A stretch of DNA of 64,000 nucleotides from JAPPHA01 sp965220985. Its GTDB lineage: Bacteria; Pseudomonadota; Alphaproteobacteria; Rhodobacterales; Rhodobacteraceae. Below the pieces are notes generated by a model that was given only the letters and a program-made list of their open reading frames with translations, did not search any database and had not been told where the DNA came from. Every line of letters starts with the position of its first letter. Position 1 is the stretch's first letter. The stretch lies in the NCBI GenBank assembly GCA_965220985.1, contig OZ244854.1:2356001-2420000 (forward strand), given 5' to 3'. A program made the translations under genes and the position numbers. Shown one piece after another: positions 46,788 through 56,032 of this stretch.

Positions 46788-47717
46788 TCACGATCCGGAC
46801 GACAGCAGCTCTTCGATTTCATGCAATAGTGGCATCGACGGCGCCGTCCCGGCGCGGGTCACTGAAATCGCCGCCGTTGCACAGCCGAATCGAACGGCGT
46901 CGATGGGGTCCGAACCGGCTGCGAGAGCCGTTGCGAGTCCGCCGTTGAACGCATCGCCGGCACCGGTGGTCTCCACGACGGGGCCCGCATTGAAGGCGGG
47001 TACGTGGACGATCCGGTCCCGGTCTCGATAGAGAACCCCGTTTTCTCCAAGGGTGATGATCGCGGCCCCGACTCCTTGCGACAGAAGCGCGTCGGCAGCC
47101 CGTTCCGCGTCGTCGAGCGAATGAACGGGGATTCCGGTGATGCCTTCGGCTTCGGTTTCGTTCGGCGTGACGAAATCGCACAGCGCGAGGATGTCTTGCG
47201 GAATCTCTGCCGCAGGGGCCGGGTTGAGTATTGTCCGGGCAGTGCCTCCCGAACGCGCGATCTGCAAAGCGCGCCCGGCGGAAGCAATCGGTTGCTCGAG
47301 CTGGGTCATGAACACGGAGGCCGATCCGATCAGATCCGACTGGGCCTCGACGTCGGCCTCGGAGATGTTGTTCGCCGCGCCCGGGGCAATGATGATGGCA
47401 TTGTCGCCCGATGCCTCGTCGATGAAGATGTATGCAGCACCCGTGAAGCTGTCGTGGTCGACGGTGATTTCAGGAATGACCCCGGCATCCGCCCAGGTCG
47501 CGCGTGCCATCTCGGCGAAGGCATCGTCACCGAGCCGGCTGATGAAGTGGACCCGTCCGCCGGCTCTTGCTGCCGCAACGGCCTGATTGGATCCTTTTCC
47601 TCCAGGTCCCAAGGCAAAGCTGTTTCCCAGAATCGTTTCGCCCATGCGCGGCTGCCGGTCGGCTCGATAGGCGGTGTCCGCAACAAAGACACCGAGAATG
47701 ACAATCTCTCCGCTCAT
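46788..47717 (-). CDS. rbsK: Ribokinase (PfkB family)
   Basis: Phosphorylates a pentose, typically D-ribose at O5. 309 residues. 'GGKGSNQAVAAARAG' (substrate lid), 'NPAPAAEI' and the catalytic loop 'TGAGDAFNGGLATALA' (base Asp) are all present. It overlaps the FucU/RbsD gene by ATGA, giving a mutarotase-kinase pair, and both lie downstream of the CUT1 ATPase. The operon suggests ribose or a related pentose or deoxy sugar. Confidence 0.92.
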   Translation of the reverse strand: MSGEIVILGVFVADTAYRADRQPRMGETILGNSFALGPGGKGSNQAVAAARAGGRVHFISRLGDDAFAEMARATWADAGVIPEITVDHDSFTGAAYIFIDEASGDNAIIIAPGAANNISEADVEAQSDLIGSASVFMTQLEQPIASAGRALQIARSGGTARTILNPAPAAEIPQDILALCDFVTPNETEAEGITGIPVHSLDDAERAADALLSQGVGAAIITLGENGVLYRDRDRIVHVPAFNAGPVVETTGAGDAFNGGLATALAAGSDPIDAVRFGCATAAISVTRAGTAPSMPLLHEIEELLSSGS

Positions 47718-48184
47718 GCTCCGGCACTCCCCGGCTCATCGGGTGGTATGACCCCCTTTCGGAACATGAAGCACCCGTAGAAACGTCGCTCTCCCGTCTG
47801 GACAACGGCGTACGACTCGCGGGCGCGATCATAGAAGGCAAATCTCTCGACCCCCATCATCGGGCGATTCTCGCGTTCGGCCGCGTCGATGACGCTCTGG
47901 ACCTCTTCCTGCACCGGCGGGACCGTGTCGGGTGTCCCGACGACCTCCATCCTCATGGCGAAATCGTCGACAAAATTGTCCAGAGGCATCACCGACAGAA
48001 TGGCTTCTGCAGCCTCGGCAGCGCTCAGATTGTCCATGCGCAGGAGTTCGCCAAGTCCTGTCGATCGGGACACGTGATCCGACGGGAAATTCGTGTCCGC
48101 AATCACGATCACGTCGCCATGGCCCATTGCTCGAAGTGCGAAGAGAACTTCGGCATTCAGACGCGGATCGATTCCTTTCAACAT
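47714..48184 (-). CDS. RbsD/FucU-family sugar mutarotase
   Basis: Interconverts sugar anomers (pyranose/furanose or alpha/beta) so that the kinase gets the right form. 156 residues. 'LKGIDPRLNAEVLFALRAMG' and 'GHGDVIVIADTNFP' are the FucU-type opening. 'RFAFYDRARESYAVVQTGE' near the end, with Phe/Tyr and 'TGERR', resembles FucU rather than RbsD. It is coupled to the ribokinase gene by overlap. Confidence 0.9.
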   Translation of the reverse strand: MLKGIDPRLNAEVLFALRAMGHGDVIVIADTNFPSDHVSRSTGLGELLRMDNLSAAEAAEAILSVMPLDNFVDDFAMRMEVVGTPDTVPPVQEEVQSVIDAAERENRPMMGVERFAFYDRARESYAVVQTGERRFYGCFMFRKGVIPPDEPGSAGA

Positions 48185-48254
48185 GACTGACCTCCATGAC
48201 CTTCATTTCGATGGCTGCTCGCGCGTCGAGCCCGCGCGTGCTGTCGCGCGTTGC

Positions 48255-49319
48255 TCATTCCAGTCGCTTGCCGGACTGGCGATCAAACACCAGAATGGAT
48301 TCCGGTTCGGCCGAAAGGGCCACGTCCTGACCTGGCTCCAGAGTGCAGCGTTCCCGCAGGACCGAGACCAGTTCCCGGCCATTGGAGCGCACCACGAGAT
48401 GGGTTTCCGATCCGGTCGGCTCGATCACGCTGATCTTGCCGCTGATGCCGGTGTCACCAAGCGTCAGGTTCTCGGGGCGAATGCCCAGCACGACATCTTG
48501 ACCGTCTGCCAGATCTCCTGACGACTGCAGGTGCAGCCTCGTGCCTCCGACATCTGCCTCCACCCCGGTTTCACCCGACGTCACGGTCGCATCGATCATG
48601 TTCATGGCCGGGGAACCGATGAACTCGGCAACGAACATGTTGTCCGGTTTGTCGTAGACGTCGAGCGGGCGCCCGACCTGCTCGATGTGACCGTTCTGCA
48701 TGACAACAATCTTGTCGGCCATGGTCATGGCTTCGATCTGGTCGTGGGTCACGTAGATGGTCGTCGAACCGAGCCGCTGGTGCAACTCGCGGATCTCGGC
48801 GCGCATTTGCACCCGCAGCTTGGCGTCGAGATTCGACAACGGTTCGTCAAACAGAAACACTTGCGGGTTGCGGACGATTGCCCGCCCCATGGCGACCCGC
48901 TGTCTTTGTCCTCCCGAGAGCGCGCGGGGGTAGCGGTCAAGATAAGGTGTCAGCCCGAGAACTTCGGCGGCATGATCAACCCGCGAGCGGATTTCGTCCT
49001 TGCTCATTTTGCGCATGCGAAGCGAGAACGCCATGTTGGCGGCGACCGTTTTGTGCGGATACAGGGCGTAGTTCTGGAACACCATTGCGATGTCGCGTTC
49101 CGAGGGCGGGAGACTGTTGACGACTCGCCCCCCGATCGAGATCGTTCCCGAACCGATGCCCTCGAGGCCGGCGATCATTCGCAAGAGGGTCGATTTGCCG
49201 CATCCTGATGGTCCGACCAGAACGACGAACCCGCCGTCTTCGATATCCACGCTCAGGCCGTGAATGACCTCGACCGCACCGTATGACTTTCGAACGTCGT
49301 TGAGGATGACTTCCGCCAC
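48255..49319 (-). CDS. CUT1 sugar ABC transporter ATP-binding protein (UgpC/MalK type)
   Basis: 354 residues. Walker A 'GPSGCGKST', Q-loop 'FQNYALYPH', signature 'LSGGQRQR', Walker B 'VFLFDEPLSNLD' and a C-terminal TOBE domain (~235-350, 'GIRPENLTLGD'). MalK-type ATPases power CUT1 importers. The matching binding protein and two permeases are transcribed divergently from 49554, across a 234-bp promoter region, so this ATPase almost certainly serves them. It heads the leftward operon with the mutarotase and ribokinase. Confidence 0.93.
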   Translation of the reverse strand: MAEVILNDVRKSYGAVEVIHGLSVDIEDGGFVVLVGPSGCGKSTLLRMIAGLEGIGSGTISIGGRVVNSLPPSERDIAMVFQNYALYPHKTVAANMAFSLRMRKMSKDEIRSRVDHAAEVLGLTPYLDRYPRALSGGQRQRVAMGRAIVRNPQVFLFDEPLSNLDAKLRVQMRAEIRELHQRLGSTTIYVTHDQIEAMTMADKIVVMQNGHIEQVGRPLDVYDKPDNMFVAEFIGSPAMNMIDATVTSGETGVEADVGGTRLHLQSSGDLADGQDVVLGIRPENLTLGDTGISGKISVIEPTGSETHLVVRSNGRELVSVLRERCTLEPGQDVALSAEPESILVFDRQSGKRLE

Positions 49320-49553
49320 GATTCTCGGAATCCCTTCTGTGTCTCGCCGATGGCGGCCTGCCGACGCAAGACAGCCGTGGGCCTCGTATCATATCGAAAT
49401 GACAACTACCAATCTTGACAGTGTGCCCGTTCGTTGAGATTGTCGAGCGATCGATCGTCACGTTCCCGGGCACATTCGCCGCTGTAACGAAGACGGTCGA
49501 AGTCGATTTGTGTATCGTGCGAACAGAGTTAGCAATCCAAGGGAGAAATGCCA

Positions 49554-51194
49554 ATGAAAGTCGATCTCTACAATCTTGCCGTCCGGCGTCAGATGACCCG
49601 ACGGCGCATGCTTCAAGGCGTTGCAGGCATCGGAGCCGTGTCGGCTCTCGGAGGCGTTGGCGGCGTCCAGACCGCGCTTGCAGGAGGCCATGATCTGAGG
49701 GCCGAAATTCTGAAGATTCCCGGCGTGGGAATGGGTTCACCGACCGATGCCGACTGGCAAAAGGTCGGCGAGATGTGCCTCGGTCCCACGAAGGAACGAG
49801 TGGATGAAGGGGAATTCGCCGGTGTTGAACTGACCTTCATGGGGCTGAACAACCAGAATCTCCACAACTTCCTGTTTCGCGGATTCCTCAAGTCGTGGGA
49901 GGCCTACACGGGCGCTACCATCAACTGGATCGATCTCGCCCAGGCGGATTACAATCCGCGTCTGCAACAGGCGATCGCGACCGGAACGGTCGATTTCGAC
50001 ATCATCGAAATGGGCGCCCCGTTCGAAGGCGACACGGCAGGCAAGGGGCTTCTCGACGAAATGCCCGCATGGGTCGGAGAACAGATCGAGGCGGACGACC
50101 TCGTCGGCTACCTCCAACCGCCGGTTGGCACCTGGGACGGCAAGACCTACCGAATTACGATCGACGGCGACTGCCACACATTCGCCTATCGAACCGACTA
50201 CTTCGGCGAAGGCTCGATCACGGGGCGCGCCGCGCCACCGACGACCTGGCAGGAGGTCGATGCGATCTCCAAGGAGCTGGTCGGAAAGACCGATCCGCTG
50301 ACCGGGCTCGCGGCGCATGGCTATCTCGATCCCTTGAAGGGATGGGGCGGCTTCGGCTTCTACTTCATCGAGAACCGCGCGGCGGCCTACGCCAAGCATC
50401 CCGATGATCCGGCATGGCTCTTCGATCCCGAAACCATGAAGCCTCGCGTCAACAATCCGGGCTGGGTCCAGGCGATTCAGGACGTCATGGATCTGATCAA
50501 CACGCCGGGCGCCTATCCGGCAGACCAGATCAATGCCGATCCGGGAACCACCGCGTTTCAGCAGTTTCTCGCCGGTACCGGCTCCATGCTGATGTGGTGG
50601 GGCGACGTTGGGTCCAATGCGCGCACGTCGGACACCTCGGTGGTCGGCGACGTGGTCGGCTTCGGAATCAATCCGGGTTCGGACCGGGTCTACAATTCGA
50701 TGGCAGGCGCCTGGGAAGAGACCCGAAACGAAGCGCCCAACATGGCCTACATCGGTTGGGGCATTTACGTCACCAAGCGCGTGTCCGGCGATGCTCTCAA
50801 GCGCAAGGCCGCGTGGTCGGCTGCGGCTCACCTCGGCGGAAAGGACATCTCGTTGTGGATGTCGGCCTATCCGTCGGGCTTCCAGCCATACCGGAATTCG
50901 CACTTCCAGTACGACGAATGGGAAGCGGCCGGTTACGATCGGGCCTTTGTCGAGGACTATCTGGGATCGAATGCGGACAGCTACAATCATCCCAACGCCG
51001 CGATCGAACCCCGAATCCCGGGGATCTTCCAGTACTACTCGATTGCCGAGGACGAACTCGCGAAAGGCTTCGCCGGTCAGTATGCCTCGGCACAGGAAAC
51101 GGCGGACGCAATCGCCGCTGCCTGGGAGGGGATTACCGACAGCATCGGTCGCGACAGCCAGATCGCGCTCTACAAGGCTTCGCTCGGCCTTTGA
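49554..51194 (+). CDS. Sugar ABC transporter substrate-binding protein with Tat-like signal
   Basis: Extracellular solute-binding protein of a CUT1 importer. About 546 residues from the ATG at 49554 ('gggag' 8 bp upstream; ATG at 49548 is too close to it). The N-terminus has a twin-arginine-like motif 'TRRRMLQGVAGIGAVSAL', then a cleavage region 'TALAGG'. At ~515 mature residues it is longer than most sugar-binding proteins (~400). It contains 'DFDIIEMGAPFEGD' and 'RITIDGDCHTFAYRTDYF'. A folded export route via Tat is likely. The sugar is unknown; kinases and a mutarotase nearby suggest a monosaccharide or small glycan. Confidence 0.9.
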   Translation: MKVDLYNLAVRRQMTRRRMLQGVAGIGAVSALGGVGGVQTALAGGHDLRAEILKIPGVGMGSPTDADWQKVGEMCLGPTKERVDEGEFAGVELTFMGLNNQNLHNFLFRGFLKSWEAYTGATINWIDLAQADYNPRLQQAIATGTVDFDIIEMGAPFEGDTAGKGLLDEMPAWVGEQIEADDLVGYLQPPVGTWDGKTYRITIDGDCHTFAYRTDYFGEGSITGRAAPPTTWQEVDAISKELVGKTDPLTGLAAHGYLDPLKGWGGFGFYFIENRAAAYAKHPDDPAWLFDPETMKPRVNNPGWVQAIQDVMDLINTPGAYPADQINADPGTTAFQQFLAGTGSMLMWWGDVGSNARTSDTSVVGDVVGFGINPGSDRVYNSMAGAWEETRNEAPNMAYIGWGIYVTKRVSGDALKRKAAWSAAAHLGGKDISLWMSAYPSGFQPYRNSHFQYDEWEAAGYDRAFVEDYLGSNADSYNHPNAAIEPRIPGIFQYYSIAEDELAKGFAGQYASAQETADAIAAAWEGITDSIGRDSQIALYKASLGL

Positions 51195-51283
51195 TCGCCA
51201 GATCCTGAATCGAAAGCCGGTTGGCGGGGGAATGACTCCCTCGCCAGCCGGACGCTGAGCCGAAACCGAGGGGCGATGCAAGC

Positions 51284-52393
51284 GTGAGCAGTGCCGAAGG
51301 CGACTATCTTCATGTCGTGACAGCGGATGACGTCCCCGGACGTCGGCGAACGACCGGACATCTGCTGATCTGGGGATCGGCGGCCGTTCTCGGTCTTGTC
51401 ATCGTCGCCCAACTCCTCGACCATCACGAGGTCGCCAACCTCGGTTTCGACAACTGGCGACCGACTCTCTACGCCTATCTGTTGTGGGCAACCTGCCTTT
51501 GTTTCAGCCAGGTCCTGCTTTACGGCGAACGCGGCAAGCGGACGCTTTTTGTCATGCCTGCGGCGCTGTTTGTCGCATCGATGGTGATATTCCCGCTGAT
51601 TTTCGCGCTCGGCATCGCGTTTTCCAGCTGGAACCTGTCATCTCCCGACGGACGTCAGTTCAACGGTCTCGACAACGTCCGCCAGATGTGGGCCGATGCA
51701 TTCTACTGGAACGCGCTTGCCAACATGGTCTGGTACACGCTGGCCATCGCTGTCGAATACGCGATCGCTTTTGGACTGGCCCTGCTGCTGAATGCGCAGA
51801 TTCGCGCCCGGAAGTTCTTTCGTGTCGCCTTTCTGATGCCGCTGATGCTCTCGCCGGTCGCGGTAAGCTGGATGATCGGCAAGTCCATGCTGGAAATCCG
51901 GTTCGGCCCCGTCGCGCGGCTTGCCCGCCAGTTGGGCTGGGAAACACCCTCGTTCTTCGGGTCGCCCGAGATCGCGCGCCTGACCATCATGGTCATGGAT
52001 GCATGGACCTTCATTCCATTCATGATGATCATGATTCTGGCAGGGCTGCAGGCGATTCCGCGCGAGTTGCACGAAGCGGCCGAAGTCGACGGCGCGCCGG
52101 CGTGGCGACGATTCTGGGAGATCACCTTCCCCCTGATGCTGCCGGTTTCGATCACCGCGATCCTGATCAGGATCATTTTCAAGCTCAAGCTCGCCGACAT
52201 CATCATCAACGTGACGGCCGGCGGGCCGGGCGGCGCCACGGACAGCGTGACGAGCTTCATTTTCCGCGAGTATCGCGATCGTTCCAATGTCGGTTACGGC
52301 ACGCTGCTGGCGATCTTCTATCTCGTCCTGATCGTCATCGCTCTCACCATTCTCATGAAACTCTCCGAACGGTGGATGAGGCCGAGGCATTAG
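51284..52393 (+). CDS. CUT1 sugar ABC transporter permease 1
   Basis: Inner-membrane permease, 369 residues, with about seven hydrophobic helices including an N-terminal extra pair. The EAA loop 'HEAAEVDGAPAWRRFWEITF' contacts the ATPase. The start is probably GTG at 51284. It follows the binding protein by 89 bp and the second permease begins 1 bp after its stop. Confidence 0.93.
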   Translation: MSSAEGDYLHVVTADDVPGRRRTTGHLLIWGSAAVLGLVIVAQLLDHHEVANLGFDNWRPTLYAYLLWATCLCFSQVLLYGERGKRTLFVMPAALFVASMVIFPLIFALGIAFSSWNLSSPDGRQFNGLDNVRQMWADAFYWNALANMVWYTLAIAVEYAIAFGLALLLNAQIRARKFFRVAFLMPLMLSPVAVSWMIGKSMLEIRFGPVARLARQLGWETPSFFGSPEIARLTIMVMDAWTFIPFMMIMILAGLQAIPRELHEAAEVDGAPAWRRFWEITFPLMLPVSITAILIRIIFKLKLADIIINVTAGGPGGATDSVTSFIFREYRDRSNVGYGTLLAIFYLVLIVIALTILMKLSERWMRPRH

Positions 52394-52394
52394 A

Positions 52395-53312
52395 ATGTCG
52401 GTTCAGATCTTTCACGACAGCGAGGCCGACCGGGCGTTTCGTCCCGGCTGGGCCAGTCGTCGAGTCGTGATCTACGGCGTCCTGATCCTTTGGGCCTTCA
52501 TCTGCCTTTTCCCGATCTACTGGACCGTCACCACGTCGTTCAAGGCGGCGCCCGATGTCATGAAGGGCAACTTGATCCCATGGGTCGACTTCGTTCCCAA
52601 GTGGTTGGGCCTGAGATCCCTGGGGCTGTCTCCGGAAACCATCGTCGCTGAAAGCACCGTTCGGGACGAGTTTCTCAAGAGGTTCTGGAATTCGACCATC
52701 GTCTCGGTGGGATCTTCGACGATCGCGGTCATGCTCGGCAGCTGTGCCGCCTACGGACTCAGCCGCTTCAGTTTCCGTTTCGGTTTCATGAAGAACTCGG
52801 ACATCTCGTTCTTCTTCCTGTCCCAGCTGATCCTGCCGCCCGTCGTCTTGGCTCTCCCGTTTCTCGTTCTCTACAAGGAACTGGCGTTGCTCGACTCGCG
52901 TGTCGGGCTGATCGCTCTTTACACGCTGACCGTTCTGCCCATCGTGATCTGGATCATGCGGGATCAGTTCGGTTCGATTCCGGTTGAACTCGAGGAAGCT
53001 GCCCTTGTCGATGGACATTCGATTTGGGGCGCTTTCCTGACCATCATCCTGCCGATTGCGCTTCCTGGCATGGTCGCGGCGTTCATCATCTCGCTCGTCC
53101 TGACCTGGAACGAGTATTTCTTTGCCGCACTTCTGACGTCATCTCATGCCAAGACCCTGCCGGTGATGGTCGCGAGCCAGACCGGGTCTCAGGGAATTGC
53201 CTGGTGGTCCATGGCGGCGCTGTCGCTGGCAGCAATCCTGCCGCTCATCGTGATCGGCGTGGTTCTTGAACGGTTCATCATCAAGGGCATGGCGGCGGGC
53301 GCGGTCAAGTGA
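52395..53312 (+). CDS. CUT1 sugar ABC transporter permease 2
   Basis: Second permease, 305 residues, six helices, MalG/UgpE-like. The EAA loop is 'LEEAALVDGHSIWGAFLTII'. A typical 'FPIYWTVTTSFK' follows the first helix. It starts right after permease 1, so translation is coupled. It completes the importer with the genes at 49554, 51284 and 48255. Confidence 0.93.
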   Translation: MSVQIFHDSEADRAFRPGWASRRVVIYGVLILWAFICLFPIYWTVTTSFKAAPDVMKGNLIPWVDFVPKWLGLRSLGLSPETIVAESTVRDEFLKRFWNSTIVSVGSSTIAVMLGSCAAYGLSRFSFRFGFMKNSDISFFFLSQLILPPVVLALPFLVLYKELALLDSRVGLIALYTLTVLPIVIWIMRDQFGSIPVELEEAALVDGHSIWGAFLTIILPIALPGMVAAFIISLVLTWNEYFFAALLTSSHAKTLPVMVASQTGSQGIAWWSMAALSLAAILPLIVIGVVLERFIIKGMAAGAVK

Positions 53313-53426
53313 ACCAGGAGCCGCCCGCCGATCACTGACCCAGCATCAATCCGAGCTGCCCAAGACAGAAGCCTTGCGGTAGAGACGACGCTTGCGCGGC
53401 GTTCAAGAGGTGCACATAGACGGGAT

Positions 53427-54923
53427 TCAGGAAACGCTGTCGAGATCTGCAGCGATGTCGCGGGTCTGTTCATAGAGTCTACGGAACAGCTGGTACTGCA
53501 TTCGGTAGACAGCAATGTCACGCGGAACGATCTGGCGCCGCACGGGGTTCCAGCTGTCGATGTCCTGCGGCTTCGCGACACCTGACGCGCAGGCTGCCAG
53601 AAAGGCGTTGCCGTAGGATGCGCCAACCGTCTTGTCGGCGATGATCTGCTCGACCTGCGCGATATCGGATGTGGCCTGCAGCCATGTCGCGTTTCTCACG
53701 CCGCCGCCCACCGCCAGAACGCGACCGGGCGGCTGGCCGGCTTCCCGGTAGGTTTCGATGACATGCGCGGTTCCGTTCGCGATGCCTTCGAGAAACGCCC
53801 GGCAGATGTCCCCCCGCGTGTGGGTCAGGTTGAGACCGAAAAGGCAGCCCTTGGCTTGCGGATCGTGAATTGGTGTCCGCTCTCCCGAGAAATAAGGCAA
53901 GAGAATCAGACCGTTGGCTCCGGGTGGCGACGCCTCAGCTTCTACTGCGAGAGTCGCGAAAGCGTCGTCGCGGGTGAGATCGCGGGCCAGCTGGTCGCGG
54001 AACCAGTGGGTCAAGGTTCCCGACGTCGCCAGCCCCGCCATGGTGGCGTGGGTGCCGGGCTCAAGCCAGGGTGCGTGCCAGAGGCGTTCATCTTCGATGC
54101 GACTGCCGCACAGCTGGATGATGAATATGGTCGAGCCGTACATCATCATCATGTCGCCATTCATCCGCGTGCCCACGCTGACCGCCTCGGCGGCCGCATC
54201 GATCGTGCCTGTGGTCACAGGCGTGCCTTCGGCAAGACCGGTCTCCTTGGCCGCTTCCGCATGGATGTGGCCGGCAATCTCGACCGACCATTTCAGCTCC
54301 GGGAGACAGTCCGGGTCGATGATCCTGTCGGTCAGCTCGGTTGTCCACCTGTTTCGAGACAGATCGTACAGCGGGCTGAAATTGGCTGCCGTGTAATGAT
54401 CGATCACGTGGTGCCCGGTCAGCCGAAAGACGATGTAGGATGTCGATGTCAGGACACGAGCCGTCTTCGCGAATATCTCCGGCCTCTGCCTGCGCAGCCA
54501 CAGGATTTTTGGACCGACCGACTGCGACGTCAGCGCGTTGCCGCAAACCTCGAAGATTCGGTCCTTGCCGATTTCGTCATCGAGAATCTCGATCTCTTTG
54601 GACGCTCTTGTGTCGACACCGTAGAGAACCGCATTCATGAGCGGTCGCCCGACACGGTCGACCGGCAGCATGCACGGCCCGATCGCACTCGCCGCAACCG
54701 TGGTGATGTCACGGGGGTCGATCCCTGAGTCGGCCAGCAATGTCCGGGTCAGGTGCACGAAACCGTCCCACCAGTCTTCATCCGGTCGGTGTTCGGCCCA
54801 GCCCGGGCGGGGAACGATCAGTTCATGTCGTCTGGCGGCGCTCGCGACGATGTCGCCTGCATGACTGGCGATGACGCCCTTGCTCTCGAAGGTGCCGATA
54901 TCCACGCCAAGGGTGTAGCTCAT
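53427..54923 (-). CDS. FGGY-family carbohydrate kinase (xylulokinase-like)
   Basis: ATP-dependent sugar kinase of the actin/hexokinase fold. 498 residues. It starts 'YTLGVDIGTFESKGVIASH' (phosphate-1 motif), with 'GTIDAAAEAVSVGTRMNG' (catalytic Asp) and 'VLAVGGGVRNATWLQATSD' (adenosine motif). Ordinary length for xylulokinase or ribulokinase; the exact substrate is not clear. It overlaps the M42 gene by ATGA. Confidence 0.92.
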   Translation of the reverse strand: MSYTLGVDIGTFESKGVIASHAGDIVASAARRHELIVPRPGWAEHRPDEDWWDGFVHLTRTLLADSGIDPRDITTVAASAIGPCMLPVDRVGRPLMNAVLYGVDTRASKEIEILDDEIGKDRIFEVCGNALTSQSVGPKILWLRRQRPEIFAKTARVLTSTSYIVFRLTGHHVIDHYTAANFSPLYDLSRNRWTTELTDRIIDPDCLPELKWSVEIAGHIHAEAAKETGLAEGTPVTTGTIDAAAEAVSVGTRMNGDMMMMYGSTIFIIQLCGSRIEDERLWHAPWLEPGTHATMAGLATSGTLTHWFRDQLARDLTRDDAFATLAVEAEASPPGANGLILLPYFSGERTPIHDPQAKGCLFGLNLTHTRGDICRAFLEGIANGTAHVIETYREAGQPPGRVLAVGGGVRNATWLQATSDIAQVEQIIADKTVGASYGNAFLAACASGVAKPQDIDSWNPVRRQIVPRDIAVYRMQYQLFRRLYEQTRDIAADLDSVS

Positions 54924-56032
54924 GAACGGCGCGCTTCCCTGCTTTCGTCAAATCCGGGTCCGATGCGCCTGATGGCCGCTTCCAGCAGATCCTCGAGGGC
55001 GGCAAGGTCCATGAGATCGCAGACTTCGAGGCTTGAGTGAGAGTAGCGCATAGGGAATCCGACATCGATCGCGATGACACCCTCTCCGAGTAGCTGAACG
55101 TAGGACAGATCGGTCAGGATTCCGGTTTGGGCGCTCCGTTGCAGGTTGATGTTCTCGGCCTTAGCCGCGGACTCGAACAGCCGCACGGCAGCAGGATGCG
55201 GGATCACGCCGTTCAGCGTGCCGCGTCCGTGAAACGAATACAGGCTGATTCCGGGGCCGCCACCGAGGTGCATGGATCCGTGATCCCGCATGTCGTGCGT
55301 GTCGGTCGCGAGCATGAGGTCGATCTGGATGGCGATATCGGGATTGAGGTTCTGGGCCGCCACGACGGCTCCCCGCAAGTTGAATTCTTCCTGAACCGAA
55401 AAGACCAGATGAACGGTTGGATGTTCGGTGCCTTTTGCCAGCCGACGGGCGAGGCCCACCAGAACGGCGCATCCGGCCCGGTCGTCGACGCTTGTCCCGG
55501 CAATCATCGAACCCGCGAGATCCATGACGCGGGGCTCGTAGACCACGGGCGAACCGATCTGAACCCCGGCTTCCTCGACGGACTTGCGGGAACGGTGGCC
55601 AGTGTCGATTCGCAGGTCGTGGATCGGCACGACGGCCCGACGGGATTCCGCCGGTGTGGCGTGATGGCTCATGTTGCCGATCACGCCCAGAACGTCGCGG
55701 CCTTCCTCGACACACACCAGCACCGCCTGAGATGCCAGCGCGCGCTCGGGGATGCCTCCCAGGCGCGCCACCCTGATCGCGCCGTCATCCTCGATTCGCC
55801 GAACGACGAAGCCCGGTTGATCCATGTGAGCGAAGACCATGACCGATGGCGCGTCCGGGTTCCCGTCGATTGTCGCGATCAAGTTGCCCAGCCGGTCGCA
55901 TCGGCTGGCGATGCCAGATGCTGCGAGGTGAGTTTCGATTGCCCTGCGCACGCGGTCCTCGTGGCCGGAGAGGCCGGGAATCAGCATCAATTCTCGGACG
56001 ACAGCCTCGTCGAAACCCGAACTCTTGGTCAT
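54920..56032 (-). CDS. M42-family metallohydrolase (FrvX/SgcX-like)
   Basis: 370 residues with the M42 dinuclear zinc pattern: 'VMVFAHMDQPGFVV', 'SMIAGTSVDDRAGCAVLVGL' (bridging Asp) and 'VFSVQEEFNLRGAV' (catalytic Glu pair). Members are called glutamyl aminopeptidases or endoglucanases, but in sugar operons such as E. coli sgc and frv their role is unknown. Here it is coupled by overlaps to an SgcQ/BtpA-family gene and a sugar kinase, the same company as SgcX. That favours a glycan-related rather than a general peptidase role (inference). Confidence 0.9.
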   Translation of the reverse strand: MTKSSGFDEAVVRELMLIPGLSGHEDRVRRAIETHLAASGIASRCDRLGNLIATIDGNPDAPSVMVFAHMDQPGFVVRRIEDDGAIRVARLGGIPERALASQAVLVCVEEGRDVLGVIGNMSHHATPAESRRAVVPIHDLRIDTGHRSRKSVEEAGVQIGSPVVYEPRVMDLAGSMIAGTSVDDRAGCAVLVGLARRLAKGTEHPTVHLVFSVQEEFNLRGAVVAAQNLNPDIAIQIDLMLATDTHDMRDHGSMHLGGGPGISLYSFHGRGTLNGVIPHPAAVRLFESAAKAENINLQRSAQTGILTDLSYVQLLGEGVIAIDVGFPMRYSHSSLEVCDLMDLAALEDLLEAAIRRIGPGFDESREARRS